DNA of 64,000 nt, from contig DATJVP010000002.1 in the NCBI GenBank assembly GCA_035581425.1, positions 1 to 64,000 on the forward strand. Reading direction: 5' to 3'. Position 1 is the first letter of the stretch; the number at the start of each line of letters is the position of its first letter. Source of the stretch: DASZHJ01 sp035581425. GTDB taxonomy: Bacteria > Pseudomonadota > Alphaproteobacteria > ATCC43930 > CGMCC-115725. Shown in pieces: positions 44,880 to 54,136 of the stretch. Both the position numbers and the translations under genes were made by a program. The notes under the pieces are model-generated. The model made no database searches. It was not told where the DNA came from and saw only the letters and a program-made list of their open reading frames with translations.

Positions 44880-45050
44880 ATGCGTTTCCTCAAGAAGCTC
44901 GTTGCCAGCCGCAAGGGCGCCACTGCGATCGAGTACGGCCTGATTGCCGCTCTCATCGCGGTCGTGACCATCGCGGGCCTGTCGACCCTCGGCACGAACC
45001 TGAACTCGAAGTACAACACGATCGCCAGCTCCGTGTCGGGCGCCGGCTGA
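44880..45050 (+). CDS. flp: Flp/Fap-type major pilin (copy 1)
   Basis: The 56-residue Flp prepilin of the Tad pilus has a short basic leader MRFLKKLVASRKG, the type IVb cleavage/Glu5 motif ATAIEYGLIAALIAVVTIAG and a tiny C-terminal tail. CpaA should cleave after the Gly before ATAIEY. A strong AAAGGAG site precedes ATG 44880. The gene has its own promoter and a strong terminator 26 bases after the stop, so it is expressed separately from the rest of the Tad locus. Confidence 0.95.
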   Translation: MRFLKKLVASRKGATAIEYGLIAALIAVVTIAGLSTLGTNLNSKYNTIASSVSGAG

Positions 45051-45075
45051 TCGCCGATCAGTCGCTGCTGAATCC

Positions 45076-45133
45076 GGCCCGTCACCCCGCATCGACTACC
45101 TCGATGTGGGGCTGACGGGCCGCTTCTCTTTTT
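45076..45133 (+). terminator. Strong rho-independent terminator after flp1
   Basis: A hairpin of about 20 bp (45076-45084 with 45113-45121, extended inward through CCCC/GGGG and CATCGA/TCGATG pairs) has a small loop. It is followed by a CTTCTCTTTTT tail ending at 45133. It separates pilin copy 1 from copy 2. Confidence 0.93.
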
Positions 45134-45305
45134 GCGCGAAGCGCAGAATTCCGCGGCAGACCCCGACAAGTACAGTAAAACAAAGTTTAAAATCACCGAT
45201 GAATTCTTGATCTGTAAAGAACTTCTCCAGGACGATTAACGCTCCGCTAACCAGAGCGACAGAGAATGTCGCAGTCGTCGATATCTGGATTTGGGAGCTA
45301 GGAAC

Positions 45306-45479
45306 ATGCGCAATTTGCTGATCAAATTGATCCGCGCGCGCGCGGGCGCGACGGCCATCGAGTATGGCCTCATCGCCGCCCTCATCGCGGTCGTCACGAT
45401 TGCCGGTCTCACGACCCTCGGGACGAACCTCAACAGCAAATACAACACCATCGCCTCGTCCGTCTCGGGCGCGGGCTGA
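45306..45479 (+). CDS. flp: Flp-type pilin (copy 2), head of the Tad operon
   Basis: The 57-residue Flp prepilin is identical to copy 1 over the last 44 residues except Ser to Thr in GLS/TTLG. Leaders differ (MRNLLIKLIRARAG here). DNA differs at many synonymous positions, so this is an old duplication kept by selection on protein. A GGGAG site precedes ATG 45306. No terminator follows; a 9-bp hairpin lies between it and cpaA. It may be a minor pilin or an alternative major pilin. Confidence 0.93.
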   Translation: MRNLLIKLIRARAGATAIEYGLIAALIAVVTIAGLTTLGTNLNSKYNTIASSVSGAG

Positions 45480-45487
45480 GCTCGCCT

Positions 45488-45532
45488 CGGAGATCGCCGC
45501 CGTGCCTGAGCGGTGCGGCCTGACGATCTCCG
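45488..45532 (+). other. Hairpin between flp2 and cpaA
   Basis: A perfect 9-bp inverted repeat (45488-45496 with 45524-45532, CGGAGATCG type) begins 9 bases after the flp2 stop, without a T-run. It may stabilise the pilin part of the mRNA so that pilin is made in excess over the downstream assembly genes. Confidence 0.5.
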
Positions 45533-45583
45533 CGGAAGCCGCCTAGCCGCCCGGCCGAAGCGATTTAGGGAACGATCGTCGCC

Positions 45584-46096
45584 ATGACCATCCCCGCCAC
45601 CGACACGGTTGCGCTCGTCGTCTTTGCCGGCGCGCTGGCGGGCGCCGCGTTTTGCGATGTGCGGCAGTACTTGATCCCGGATCGGTTCCCGCTCGCAATC
45701 GTGCTCGCCTACGTCCTCTACGCCGCGGGCCATCCCTGGCAGCAAGGTCTCTGGGGCATCGGGACCGGCTTTGCGATGCTGGTCGCGGGGACGATCCTCT
45801 TCGCCACGAACGTCATGGGCGGCGGCGACACCAAGCTTCTCGCCGCGGTGGGCCTCTGGGCAGGTCCGGATCTCGCGGCGACGTTCCTCATCGCCACAGC
45901 ATTCGCGGGCGCGGTGATCGGCATCGCCTGGCTCACGCCAGTGCGCCGGCTGATGCCTGCAGCTCCCATCGAGGACGAGACGGGCCCTGTCGATCCCGGA
46001 ACGGGATTTCGTGCCCGCCTGAGACAGCCGGTGCCTTACGGAGTCGCCATTGCTCTCGGCGGACTACACCTCGCCGCCTTGCGTGCCTTCCACTGA
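45584..46096 (+). CDS. cpaA: CpaA/TadV prepilin peptidase
   Basis: This 170-residue, about six-helix aspartic protease cleaves Flp prepilins. The two catalytic aspartates are seen in AFCDVRQYLIPDR and in the GGGDTKLLAAVG (GxGD) motif. It lacks the N-terminal methyltransferase part, as usual for CpaA. The gene follows flp2 and starts the run of cpa/tad assembly genes. Confidence 0.94.
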   Translation: MTIPATDTVALVVFAGALAGAAFCDVRQYLIPDRFPLAIVLAYVLYAAGHPWQQGLWGIGTGFAMLVAGTILFATNVMGGGDTKLLAAVGLWAGPDLAATFLIATAFAGAVIGIAWLTPVRRLMPAAPIEDETGPVDPGTGFRARLRQPVPYGVAIALGGLHLAALRAFH

Positions 46097-46114
46097 GTTA
46101 CAGGAGATCTGGAC

Positions 46115-46978
46115 ATGTCCCCTCGCCGAATGCTGTTCCTGCTGATCGCGCTGGTCGCGTCCGGCAGCACCGTCATGGTGGGCCGCATGTGGCTGCAAGC
46201 CGAACGGACACAGAAGGTCGCGGAGGCTCCGGCGCCGGCTAAGCCCGCGCTCGCAGTCCTGGTCGCCAAAGGGAACCTGCCCGCGGGCAGCTTCATCCGT
46301 CCCGAGAACCTGCGCTGGCAGCCCTGGCCCGAGAGCAGCCTCGCGCCGAGCTACGTGGTCGAGGGCCGGCGCAAGATCGAGGATTACGTGGGCGCCGTCG
46401 TCCGCGTGGGCCTCTCCGACGGCGAGCCTCTCACCGACATTCGCGTCGTGCGTCCAGGCGATCGCGGCTTCCTCGCTGCGGTGCTTACCCCCGGCACCCG
46501 CGCCGTCACCGTCAACGTGACGCCGAGCACCGGTCTCGCCGGCCTGGTCTTCCCCGGCGACCGCATCGACCTCGTCGGCACCTTCCGCGTCCCCGAGGAT
46601 ACCAAGGGCGGCAACGGCATGAACCGCTATGCCAGCGAGACCGTGCTGAGCAACGTCCGCGTGCTCGCGGTCGACCAGCGCGTCGACGATCAAAACAAGG
46701 AAGTCGTGGTCGCGAAGACGGCGACCCTCGAGGTGACGCCAAAGCAGGCCGAGGTGATCGCGCTCGTTGGCGAGCTCGGCAAGTTCTCGCTGAGCCTGCG
46801 CAGCCTCGCCCAGGGCAACGAGCCCGCGCCGACGGGCAAGGCCCCGTCCGTCACTTGGGATAACGAGGCCGCCCGCATGCTGCCGCCTCCGGCGATCGCC
46901 GGCGGCTCCACCTCGAAGGTGAGCGTCGTGCGCGGCCCCAACGCACAGGAACTCGAGTTTCAAAGGAGGGTCCGATGA
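46115..46978 (+). CDS. cpaB: CpaB/RcpC Flp pilus assembly protein
   Basis: The 287-residue protein has one N-terminal membrane helix, then an SAF domain (LAVLVAKGNLPAGSFIRPENLRWQPWPES) and the RcpC-type beta domain with DRIDLVGTF and VLSNVRVLAVDQRVDD. It is an inner-membrane/periplasmic partner of the secretin CpaC. Its stop overlaps the cpaC start (ATGA). Confidence 0.94.
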   Translation: MSPRRMLFLLIALVASGSTVMVGRMWLQAERTQKVAEAPAPAKPALAVLVAKGNLPAGSFIRPENLRWQPWPESSLAPSYVVEGRRKIEDYVGAVVRVGLSDGEPLTDIRVVRPGDRGFLAAVLTPGTRAVTVNVTPSTGLAGLVFPGDRIDLVGTFRVPEDTKGGNGMNRYASETVLSNVRVLAVDQRVDDQNKEVVVAKTATLEVTPKQAEVIALVGELGKFSLSLRSLAQGNEPAPTGKAPSVTWDNEAARMLPPPAIAGGSTSKVSVVRGPNAQELEFQRRVR

Positions 46979-48414
46979 CCGCCGTCGCAATCCCGCAGCG
47001 GCTGCTGCCGCCGATCCTCGCGATCGTCACGGGGCTCGCACTTCTGGGGCTGATCTCGATGCCGGCCCACGCCGCGCCTAAGGTCGTGGCGACGAGTGGT
47101 TCGGCGATCACACTCGAGGTGAGCAAAGGAAAGCTCATCCACCTCGACAAGCCCGCGGCCAGCGTCTTCATCGCTGATCCCGAGGTCGCGGACATCCAGG
47201 TAAAGTCGCCCTCGCTCGTCTACGTCTTCGGCAAGGCCGCGGGGGAGACCTCGCTTTACGCCGTCGGCGAGGACGATCAGGTCGTCCTCAATTCCGCCGT
47301 CGTGGTGCGGCATAACGTCGGACGCCTCGAGCAGGCGATCCGCGGGATGGATCCGCGCAGCGCCGTCAGCGTCGTCAGCGTCGACGACAATCTCGTGCTC
47401 GAGGGCACGGTGTTCTCCGCCGCCGAGGGCGAGGACATTCGTCGCCTCGCCGCACGCTTCGTACCCGACCCGAAGCAGCTCATCAACAAGATGCGCGTCG
47501 TGGCACCCAACCAGGTCAATATCCGCATCCGCGTCGCGGAGATGTCCCGCAACGTCGTGAAGCAGTTCGGCATCAACTGGGACGCGGCCTTCAACATCGG
47601 AAGCTTTGCGGTCGGTCTCTTCACGGGCCGCACCTTCCTCGACGCCGCGGGGAACGTCATCCGCCAGACCCCGATCGGAGCCGCAGGCCAGTCCGCCGCG
47701 ACCATCGCCGCGGTGCACACGAGTAGCGTTGACGCCAACGCGCTCATCGACGCGCTCGACGAGCAGGGTCTCATCACCGTTCTCGCCGAGCCCAATCTGA
47801 GCGCCGTCTCGGGCGAGCCCGCGAGCTTTCTTGCGGGCGGCGAGTTCCCCTACCCGGTCGCGCAGCAGAACAACACCATCACGATCGACTTCAAGAAGTT
47901 CGGCGTGAGCCTCAACTTCGTCGCGACCATAGCCGGGGAGAACCGCATCAACCTGCACGTCGCGCCCGAGGTGAGCCAGCTCGACACGACGCACCAGATC
48001 AGCGTCGGCGGCGTCTCCGTGCCCGGCCTCACCACCCGTCGCGCCGAGACGACGCTCGAGCTCGCCAGCGGACAGAGCTTCGCGCTCGCGGGGCTGATGC
48101 AGAACAACGTCGCGCAGAATCTCGACAAGTATCCCTGGCTCGGCGATGTGCCGATCCTGGGCGCGCTCTTCCGCTCGAACGCCTTCCAGAAGAGCGAGAC
48201 CGAGCTCGTGATCATCTGCACGCCCTATATCGTCCGGCCCGTCAGCCAGCCGAACCGGCTCGCCGCGCCGACCGACGGCTACGTGAGCTCGAGCGACGGA
48301 AGTCAGGTGCTGAACGGCACCGTCTATCGTCCGCAGTTCACGAACCAGACCCCGTCGCCCCCGAGCCGCTCCGGGACCGGCCTCATCGGCCCCGCGGGCT
48401 TCGACCTCGAATAG
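46975..48414 (+). CDS. cpaC: CpaC/RcpA secretin of the Tad pilus
   Basis: The 479-residue outer-membrane secretin has a signal peptide and the N-terminal pilus domain (KLIHLDKPAASVFIADPEVADIQVKSP). A BON-like segment and the secretin domain, with VTLAEPNLSAVSGEPASF-like and VPVLGALFRS-like motifs (here TVLAEPNLS and VPILGALFRSNAF), follow. It forms the channel for the pilus. Confidence 0.95.
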   Translation: MTAVAIPQRLLPPILAIVTGLALLGLISMPAHAAPKVVATSGSAITLEVSKGKLIHLDKPAASVFIADPEVADIQVKSPSLVYVFGKAAGETSLYAVGEDDQVVLNSAVVVRHNVGRLEQAIRGMDPRSAVSVVSVDDNLVLEGTVFSAAEGEDIRRLAARFVPDPKQLINKMRVVAPNQVNIRIRVAEMSRNVVKQFGINWDAAFNIGSFAVGLFTGRTFLDAAGNVIRQTPIGAAGQSAATIAAVHTSSVDANALIDALDEQGLITVLAEPNLSAVSGEPASFLAGGEFPYPVAQQNNTITIDFKKFGVSLNFVATIAGENRINLHVAPEVSQLDTTHQISVGGVSVPGLTTRRAETTLELASGQSFALAGLMQNNVAQNLDKYPWLGDVPILGALFRSNAFQKSETELVIICTPYIVRPVSQPNRLAAPTDGYVSSSDGSQVLNGTVYRPQFTNQTPSPPSRSGTGLIGPAGFDLE

Positions 48415-48430
48415 CAAGGCAAGGTGCACC

Positions 48431-49138
48431 ATGATGATCCGCCTGATCTCCTGCATCGCGCTCGCAGCGGCGCTCGCCGCCTGCGAGCCTCCGCAGGCCG
48501 AGTATTCGAGCGTCGAGGCTCCGCGCCAGACGAAGATCGACTATCACCGCTACACCCACACCGCCTCCTTCGGCGCGGGCCACAATGAGCTCGCACCCAC
48601 CGAGGCGAAGAAGCTCGACGCCTTCCTGGGCGCGTCGGAGGTAACGGCGAACGACCCCGTCTATCTCGAGGCGCCCGCCAACGACAAGGCCGCCGCAGCG
48701 CGCGTTTCCGCGCTCGCGCGCGACCTCACGCGCAAAGGCTACGCCGTTGCGACGATACCGGCAGCGCGCGACGCGATCCCCGCGAATTCGCTCCTGGTGG
48801 TCGTCGAGCGCTACACGGTGACGCCGCCGGCCTGCCCCAATTGGACGGCGTCGCCGAGCGAGAACCACGAGAACACGGTCTCCAGCAACTTCGGCTGCGC
48901 CAACTTGACCAATCTCGACCTCATGGTCGCCGATCCCCGTGACCTCGTGCTCGGTCAGCAGATGGGCGGCGAGCCCGCCGATCACGCTGGCCTGGCGATC
49001 CAGCGCTATCGCGAGGGCAAGACCGCGCCGCTTCCGAACGTGAGCGCGGGCACCACCTACAACGTCAACGTCAACGCCTCGGGCGGCACGACCGGCGGCC
49101 CCGGCGGCGGAGCCGGGACACCTGGCACAGGGCAGTAA
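48431..49138 (+). CDS. cpaD: CpaD pilus lipoprotein
   Basis: The 235-residue lipoprotein has the lipobox LAACEPP. The CpaD domain includes HTASFGAGHNELAPTEAKKLDAFLG, an OmpA-like start, and the family hallmark GCANLTNLDLMVADPRDL with QMGGEPADHAGLAIQRYREGK. It is thought to help secretin function in alphaproteobacteria. The tail is Gly/Thr-rich. Confidence 0.94.
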   Translation: MMIRLISCIALAAALAACEPPQAEYSSVEAPRQTKIDYHRYTHTASFGAGHNELAPTEAKKLDAFLGASEVTANDPVYLEAPANDKAAAARVSALARDLTRKGYAVATIPAARDAIPANSLLVVVERYTVTPPACPNWTASPSENHENTVSSNFGCANLTNLDLMVADPRDLVLGQQMGGEPADHAGLAIQRYREGKTAPLPNVSAGTTYNVNVNASGGTTGGPGGGAGTPGTGQ

Positions 49139-49140
49139 TC

Positions 49141-50346
49141 ATGGCAGATGCCGCAGAGGCACAACATCAAGAGGGTTCCCGCCCGATCGCCCTTCTCGCC
49201 TGTGTAGCCGACGAGGTCACGCGCGAGACGGTCAGTCGCGTCGTCTCGCACCTCGGCCCCTTGCAGGCAAAGGTGCGGCCGGGAGACCTGACGGCTGCGC
49301 GCAAGGCGCTTGATCCAAGCGCCCCGCCGCAGCTCATGCTCATCGACATCTCCGGCAACGCCGATCCAGTGCCGGCGCTGGCGGAGCTCATTCAACTTTG
49401 CCCCCGCTCGACCCGCGTGCTGGTCATCGGCTCGGTCAACGACGTGAGCCTCTACCGGGCACTCACGAACCTCGGCGTCGTCGACTACCTCGTGAAGCCG
49501 ATCTCCGGCGAGATGCTGCACGACGCTCTTGCGGCGGCGATCGAGACCGGCGGTCCCGAAGGCGGCGGCCGCAAGACCCGCAGCACCGCTTTCCTCGGCG
49601 CGCGCGGCGGGATCGGCACCACCACCATGGTGGCGGCGGTCGGCTGGTATTTCGTCAACGAATTCCATCAGCGCGCAGCCGTCATCGACCTCGACCTTCA
49701 CTTCGGCACGCTGGCGCTCAGCGTCGACCTCGAGCCCGGCAGAGGCCTGCGCGAAGCGCTCGAGCATCCCGAGCGCATCGACACCCTGCTCCTGGCCTCG
49801 GCGATGTCCGGCGGCGAGCGGTTCAAGGTACTCGCCAGCGAGGAGTCCCTCGACGAGAGCCTGCGCGTCGACGCCGGCGCGATCGAGCCGCTCTTCCAGG
49901 CGCTCTCACAGGACTTCGACCAGCTCGTGGTCGATCTCCCGCGGGCACTCGACGACGGATCGCGGCATCTCCTGGGGGTCGTCGACCAGCTCATCCTCGT
50001 CACCGATCTCTCGCTTGCGGGGCTCCGCGACACGCTGCGGCTCGTCGATCTCGGCAAGCGCATCGGCTGCCGCGCAAATCCCATGGTCATCGCGAGCCAG
50101 GTCGGCGCCGCCCATCGCGGCGAGATCACGCAGCGCGAGTTCGAGCGCGGCCTCGGCCAGGACCTCGACCATATCGTCACCTTCGACGCCAAGGTCGGCA
50201 TCGCCATGGCGCGGCACGGCAAGGCGCTTCCGGAAGTCGCGCGCGCGAGCAAGCCTGCCGAGGAGCTGCTCGCTCTGGCGCAGCGGATCTCCGGTCGCGA
50301 GACCGTGGGCAAGAAGCGCTCGCTCCTGGGCAAACTCTGGAAGTAG
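49141..50346 (+). CDS. cpaE: CpaE/TadZ pilus localisation ATPase
   Basis: The 401-residue protein has an N-terminal atypical receiver domain (to about 120) and a MinD/ParA-like domain. The deviant P-loop reads GARGGIGTTTMVA, with Thr at the usual Lys position, a change common in TadZ/CpaE. It positions the Tad machine at the pole. The stop is 6 bases from the cpaF start. Confidence 0.94.
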   Translation: MADAAEAQHQEGSRPIALLACVADEVTRETVSRVVSHLGPLQAKVRPGDLTAARKALDPSAPPQLMLIDISGNADPVPALAELIQLCPRSTRVLVIGSVNDVSLYRALTNLGVVDYLVKPISGEMLHDALAAAIETGGPEGGGRKTRSTAFLGARGGIGTTTMVAAVGWYFVNEFHQRAAVIDLDLHFGTLALSVDLEPGRGLREALEHPERIDTLLLASAMSGGERFKVLASEESLDESLRVDAGAIEPLFQALSQDFDQLVVDLPRALDDGSRHLLGVVDQLILVTDLSLAGLRDTLRLVDLGKRIGCRANPMVIASQVGAAHRGEITQREFERGLGQDLDHIVTFDAKVGIAMARHGKALPEVARASKPAEELLALAQRISGRETVGKKRSLLGKLWK

Positions 50347-50352
50347 TCAGCG

Positions 50353-52023
50353 ATGTTCGGCCGGCGCGACAGCGAGAACCCGCTACAAGCCCGCATCTCC
50401 GCGGTGAGCGCGCGGCGCGATCGGCCGGCGCCCGCTCCGCCGCCGGCCGCCGAAGCACCGGCAAAGGCTCGGTTGGCGGAGACCACGGTCGAGGCCGCTC
50501 GCGCCCTCGTGCAGCCCGCGGTCGACGCCGCGATCGATCCCGGCGCGCATCTCGGCAAGACCCGTGTCGAGCTCGCGCGGATCGTCGAGGACGTTGTCAA
50601 GCGCACGCTCGAGCAACACAATCTGGCGCTCGCGCCCGCGCAGTATCGCGACCTCATAACCGCGGTCACCAGCGGCCTCGCCGAGACGCCGCCGGCGCAA
50701 ACGCAGGCCAATAGGGCCGCCATCGACGCGGTTGCGCGCGTCTCCACGATCTCGGCGGCAAGCCGCGCCACGATCGACGAGGCGATCCCGAAGATCTATC
50801 CGCTGGTGATGGAGCGGATCGACACCGAGGTCGCAGCCAAGCTCAAGCGCGAGGAGCTCGCACGACAGCTCGGCGGCGTCGTCGCGGAAGTGCTGACCGA
50901 GCAGCGCATCCAGCTCAACCAGACGGAGCAGCGCGACCTCGTCACCGTGCTGCTCAACGACATGCTGGGCTTCGGCCCGCTCGAGCCGCTGCTCGCGGAC
51001 GACAGCGTCAACGACATCATGGTCAATGGTCCGAAGCAGGTCTACGTCGAGCGCAAGGGCAAGCTCGAAATCACCGACGTGACCTTCCGCGACAATCCGC
51101 ACGTGATGTCGATCGCGACCCGCATCGTCACGATGATCGGACGCCGCGTCGACGAATCGACGCCGCTCGTCGACGCGCGCCTCCCCGACGGCAGCCGCGT
51201 CAACATCATCGTGCCGCCGCTCGCGATCGACGGGCCCTCCATCTCAATTCGTAAATTTTCCAAGAAGGGCATCACGCTCGACGTGATGATGCGGCAGGAC
51301 AACATCTCGCCGCAGATGGCGGTGGTGCTAAAGATCGCCGCGCGCTCGCGCCTCAACATCCTGATCTCCGGCGGCACGGGCTCGGGCAAGACCACGCTCT
51401 TGAACGCGATGTCGCAGATGATCGATTCCGGCGAGCGCATCGTCACGATCGAGGACGCGGCGGAGCTCCAGCTCCAGCAGCCGCACGTGGTGCGCCTCGA
51501 GACCAGGCCGCCCAACCTCGAGGGTCGCGGCGAGATCACCATGCGCGACCTCGTCAAGAACTCGCTGCGTATGCGACCCGACCGCATCATCCTCGGTGAG
51601 ATCCGCGGCGCGGAGGCCCTCGACGTCCTCCAAGCCATGAACACCGGTCACGACGGCTCGCTCTCCACCGTCCACGCGAACCGGCCACGCGAGGCGCTCA
51701 CGCGTCTCGAGAACATGATCGGCATGGCCGGCGTCAACCTGCCGAGCCGAGCGATCCGCACGCAGATTGCGGCCGCCGTCGACATGATCGTCCAGGTGAG
51801 CCGCATGCGCGACGGCATCCGCCGCGTCACCAACGTCACCGAGGTGATCGGGATGGAGGGCGACGTCATCACGACGCAGGAGCTCTTCAGCTACCGCTTC
51901 GAGGGCGAGCACACGGACGGCCGGCTCAAGGGCCGCTTCGATTCCTCCGGCCTCAGGCCGCACTTTACCCCGCGCGCCGAGTATTTCGGCCTCGACCGCG
52001 CGCTTCTGGAGGCGATGGCATGA
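50353..52023 (+). CDS. cpaF: CpaF/TadA pilus assembly ATPase
   Basis: This 556-residue secretion ATPase has an N-terminal extension of about 190 residues and a Walker A at ISGGTGSGKTTLLN (about 338-351). The Asp box IVTIEDAAELQL, the Walker B-region PDRIILGEIRG and the His box DGSLSTVHAN are also present. It powers pilus extension and retraction. The stop overlaps the tadB start (ATGA). Confidence 0.96.
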   Translation: MFGRRDSENPLQARISAVSARRDRPAPAPPPAAEAPAKARLAETTVEAARALVQPAVDAAIDPGAHLGKTRVELARIVEDVVKRTLEQHNLALAPAQYRDLITAVTSGLAETPPAQTQANRAAIDAVARVSTISAASRATIDEAIPKIYPLVMERIDTEVAAKLKREELARQLGGVVAEVLTEQRIQLNQTEQRDLVTVLLNDMLGFGPLEPLLADDSVNDIMVNGPKQVYVERKGKLEITDVTFRDNPHVMSIATRIVTMIGRRVDESTPLVDARLPDGSRVNIIVPPLAIDGPSISIRKFSKKGITLDVMMRQDNISPQMAVVLKIAARSRLNILISGGTGSGKTTLLNAMSQMIDSGERIVTIEDAAELQLQQPHVVRLETRPPNLEGRGEITMRDLVKNSLRMRPDRIILGEIRGAEALDVLQAMNTGHDGSLSTVHANRPREALTRLENMIGMAGVNLPSRAIRTQIAAAVDMIVQVSRMRDGIRRVTNVTEVIGMEGDVITTQELFSYRFEGEHTDGRLKGRFDSSGLRPHFTPRAEYFGLDRALLEAMA

Positions 52024-52997
52024 CCTTCGACGACGATCTCCTGCTCTGGGTCCTCGCGGGCGTTCTGGGTCTCGCGGTCTTTGCAATCGCCTTCGCGATC
52101 GGCGGCGACGAGGGCGGCGGCAAGCGCGTGCAGAGGGTGCGCAACCGTGCGCGCGGCGCGGACAAGGAAGAGAAGGCCGCGGAGATGATTCTCCGGCTCG
52201 ACCCCAAGCGTAACAGCGGCTTTGAGGCGATGATGCGCCGCCTGCTGCCGCATCCGGAGCTGCTGCGCGAGCGCCTGCGCCGCACGGGCTGGTCGATGGG
52301 GCTCGGCGGCTTCGCGATCCTCTGCGGCATCATGATCGCATTGTTCATCGGCGTGTTCTTCTCCATGGGCCTGCCGGTCGCCATGGCGATACCCGCGGGC
52401 ATCATCCTCGGCCTCCTCCTGCCGCACCTGATCGTCGGCTTCGCCGTGAACCGGCGCGCAAACAAGTTCACGAAGCTTTTCCCCGAGGCGATCGGCCTCA
52501 TGGTCCGCGGTATCAAGTCGGGCCTGCCCATCGCCGAGACCTTCGTCATCGTGGGCCAGGAGGTGCCGGATCCCGTCGGCGAGGAGTTCCGCCGCGTCTC
52601 CGATCAGATCCGCCTGGGCCAGCAGATCGAGCAAGCGCTCTGGGACAGCGCCAAGCGCGTCGGCACCCCCGAGGTAAAGTTCCTGGTGGTGAGCCTCTCC
52701 GTCCAGAAGGAGACGGGCGGCAATCTCGCGGAGACGCTGGAGAACCTCGACACCATTTTGCGGCGCCGCCGGCAGATGAAGCTCAAGATCCGCGCGATGT
52801 CCTCCGAGGCGCGTGCGAGCGCCGCGATCATCGGCGCCCTTCCCTTCATCATGCTGGGCGTGCTCGCGGGTCTCAACCCCGAGTACATCAGCAAGCTTTT
52901 CGACACGCATCTCGGTAACCTGATGCTCGGCGGCGGCGGCTTCAGCATGGCGCTGGGCGTCTTCATCATGCAGAAGATGGCGAGGTTCGAGATATGA
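52020..52997 (+). CDS. tadB: TadB inner-membrane platform protein
   Basis: The 325-residue GspF-domain protein has helices near both ends and a cytosolic GspF domain with FPEAIGLMVRGIKSGLPIAETF and GGNLAETLENL. It forms the platform with TadC. It is coupled to cpaF and tadC by ATGA overlaps at both ends. Confidence 0.95.
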   Translation: MTFDDDLLLWVLAGVLGLAVFAIAFAIGGDEGGGKRVQRVRNRARGADKEEKAAEMILRLDPKRNSGFEAMMRRLLPHPELLRERLRRTGWSMGLGGFAILCGIMIALFIGVFFSMGLPVAMAIPAGIILGLLLPHLIVGFAVNRRANKFTKLFPEAIGLMVRGIKSGLPIAETFVIVGQEVPDPVGEEFRRVSDQIRLGQQIEQALWDSAKRVGTPEVKFLVVSLSVQKETGGNLAETLENLDTILRRRRQMKLKIRAMSSEARASAAIIGALPFIMLGVLAGLNPEYISKLFDTHLGNLMLGGGGFSMALGVFIMQKMARFEI

Positions 52998-53977
52998 AGA
53001 ACTTTTCCGGCGACCTCTTCAATTGGCTGCTGGGCTCGTTCGACGAGAACGGCATCGCCATCATCGGCGGCATCGGCGTCTTCGTGACGATCCTCGCGCT
53101 CTCGCGCGTCTTCGTCCCCTCCGACCCGATGGCCGCGCGCATCAAGAGCCATCAACAGCGCCGCCAGCACCTCCTGCAGGAGATCCTGAACGAGAACAAG
53201 GAGGAGCCGAAGGCGAACAAGGCGTCCTTCAACTTCGTGAAACGGCTCGTCGAGAAGTTGAAGCTCACGCGCGGCGACGAGGCGCGCAAGACCGTCGACC
53301 GGCTCGCGCAGGCCGGCTGGCGTTCGCGCGACATCCTCATCGTCTATCTCGGCGCGCGCCTCGTCATGCCCTTCGTCGGCGGCGCTTGCGCGCTGTTGAT
53401 GATGCGCTTCTTCGGCGTCGAGCTCTCGGTGCTGGGCGCGGCGGCGGTAGGCGGCATGGGTGTGCTCGCGGGCGGCTACCTCCCCTCGCTCTACCTCAAG
53501 AATGCGATCCAGAAGCGCTATCAAAAGCTGCGCCGGCAGCTCCCCGACGCGCTCGATCTGTTGGTGATCTGCGCCGAGGCCGGACAAAGCCTCGACGCCG
53601 CCCTCACCCGCGTCGCACGCGAGTCCGGTGCCTCTTCGCCGGAGCTCGCCGACGAGATCGGCCTCACCTCGATCGAGCTCGGCTTCTTGCCGAACCGGCG
53701 CCAGGCGCTCCTCAACCTGCAGCGCCGCGCCGACATCCCGCCGATCCGCGCCGTCATCAACACGCTGATGCAGACGGAGCGCTACGGCACGCCGCTCGCG
53801 CACTCGTTGCGCGTCCTCGCGGCCGAGTTCCGCGACGAGCGTATGATGAAGGCGGAGGAGAAGGCGGCGCGGCTTCCGGCGATCATGACGGTGCCGATGA
53901 TCTGCTTCATCTTGCCCGCCCTCTTCATCGTCCTCATCGGGCCCGCGATCATCAAGGTCCTCGAGACCTTCAGCTAG
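52994..53977 (+). CDS. tadC: TadC inner-membrane platform protein
   Basis: The 327-residue GspF-domain protein has LPDALDLLVICAEAGQSLDAAL and the C-terminal membrane helices typical of TadC. Unlike tadB it has a longer N-terminal charged region (KSHQQRRQHLLQE). It closes the coupled cpaF-tadB-tadC block. tadE, tadF and tadD do not follow directly. Confidence 0.95.
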   Translation: MKNFSGDLFNWLLGSFDENGIAIIGGIGVFVTILALSRVFVPSDPMAARIKSHQQRRQHLLQEILNENKEEPKANKASFNFVKRLVEKLKLTRGDEARKTVDRLAQAGWRSRDILIVYLGARLVMPFVGGACALLMMRFFGVELSVLGAAAVGGMGVLAGGYLPSLYLKNAIQKRYQKLRRQLPDALDLLVICAEAGQSLDAALTRVARESGASSPELADEIGLTSIELGFLPNRRQALLNLQRRADIPPIRAVINTLMQTERYGTPLAHSLRVLAAEFRDERMMKAEEKAARLPAIMTVPMICFILPALFIVLIGPAIIKVLETFS

Positions 53978-54136
53978 GCCGGAGCGGTCGCGCTCGCATC
54001 TGCCGGCGCGGTCGATCTTGCCCGGAGATTATTGCCGCCGAGCGGCCCGGGCCGGCGCGAAACGCCGCAATCGCCGCCGTTCCCGCTGGCACGGGACTTG
54101 CGATACCCCTCCCGAGGCACCGATTTCGAGGCACAC

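Noticed and set aside
49600..49640. Broken P-loop in CpaE as sign of a pseudogene
   Set aside because: The Lys-to-Thr change in the ParA-like loop is common in TadZ/CpaE proteins and the rest of the gene is intact.
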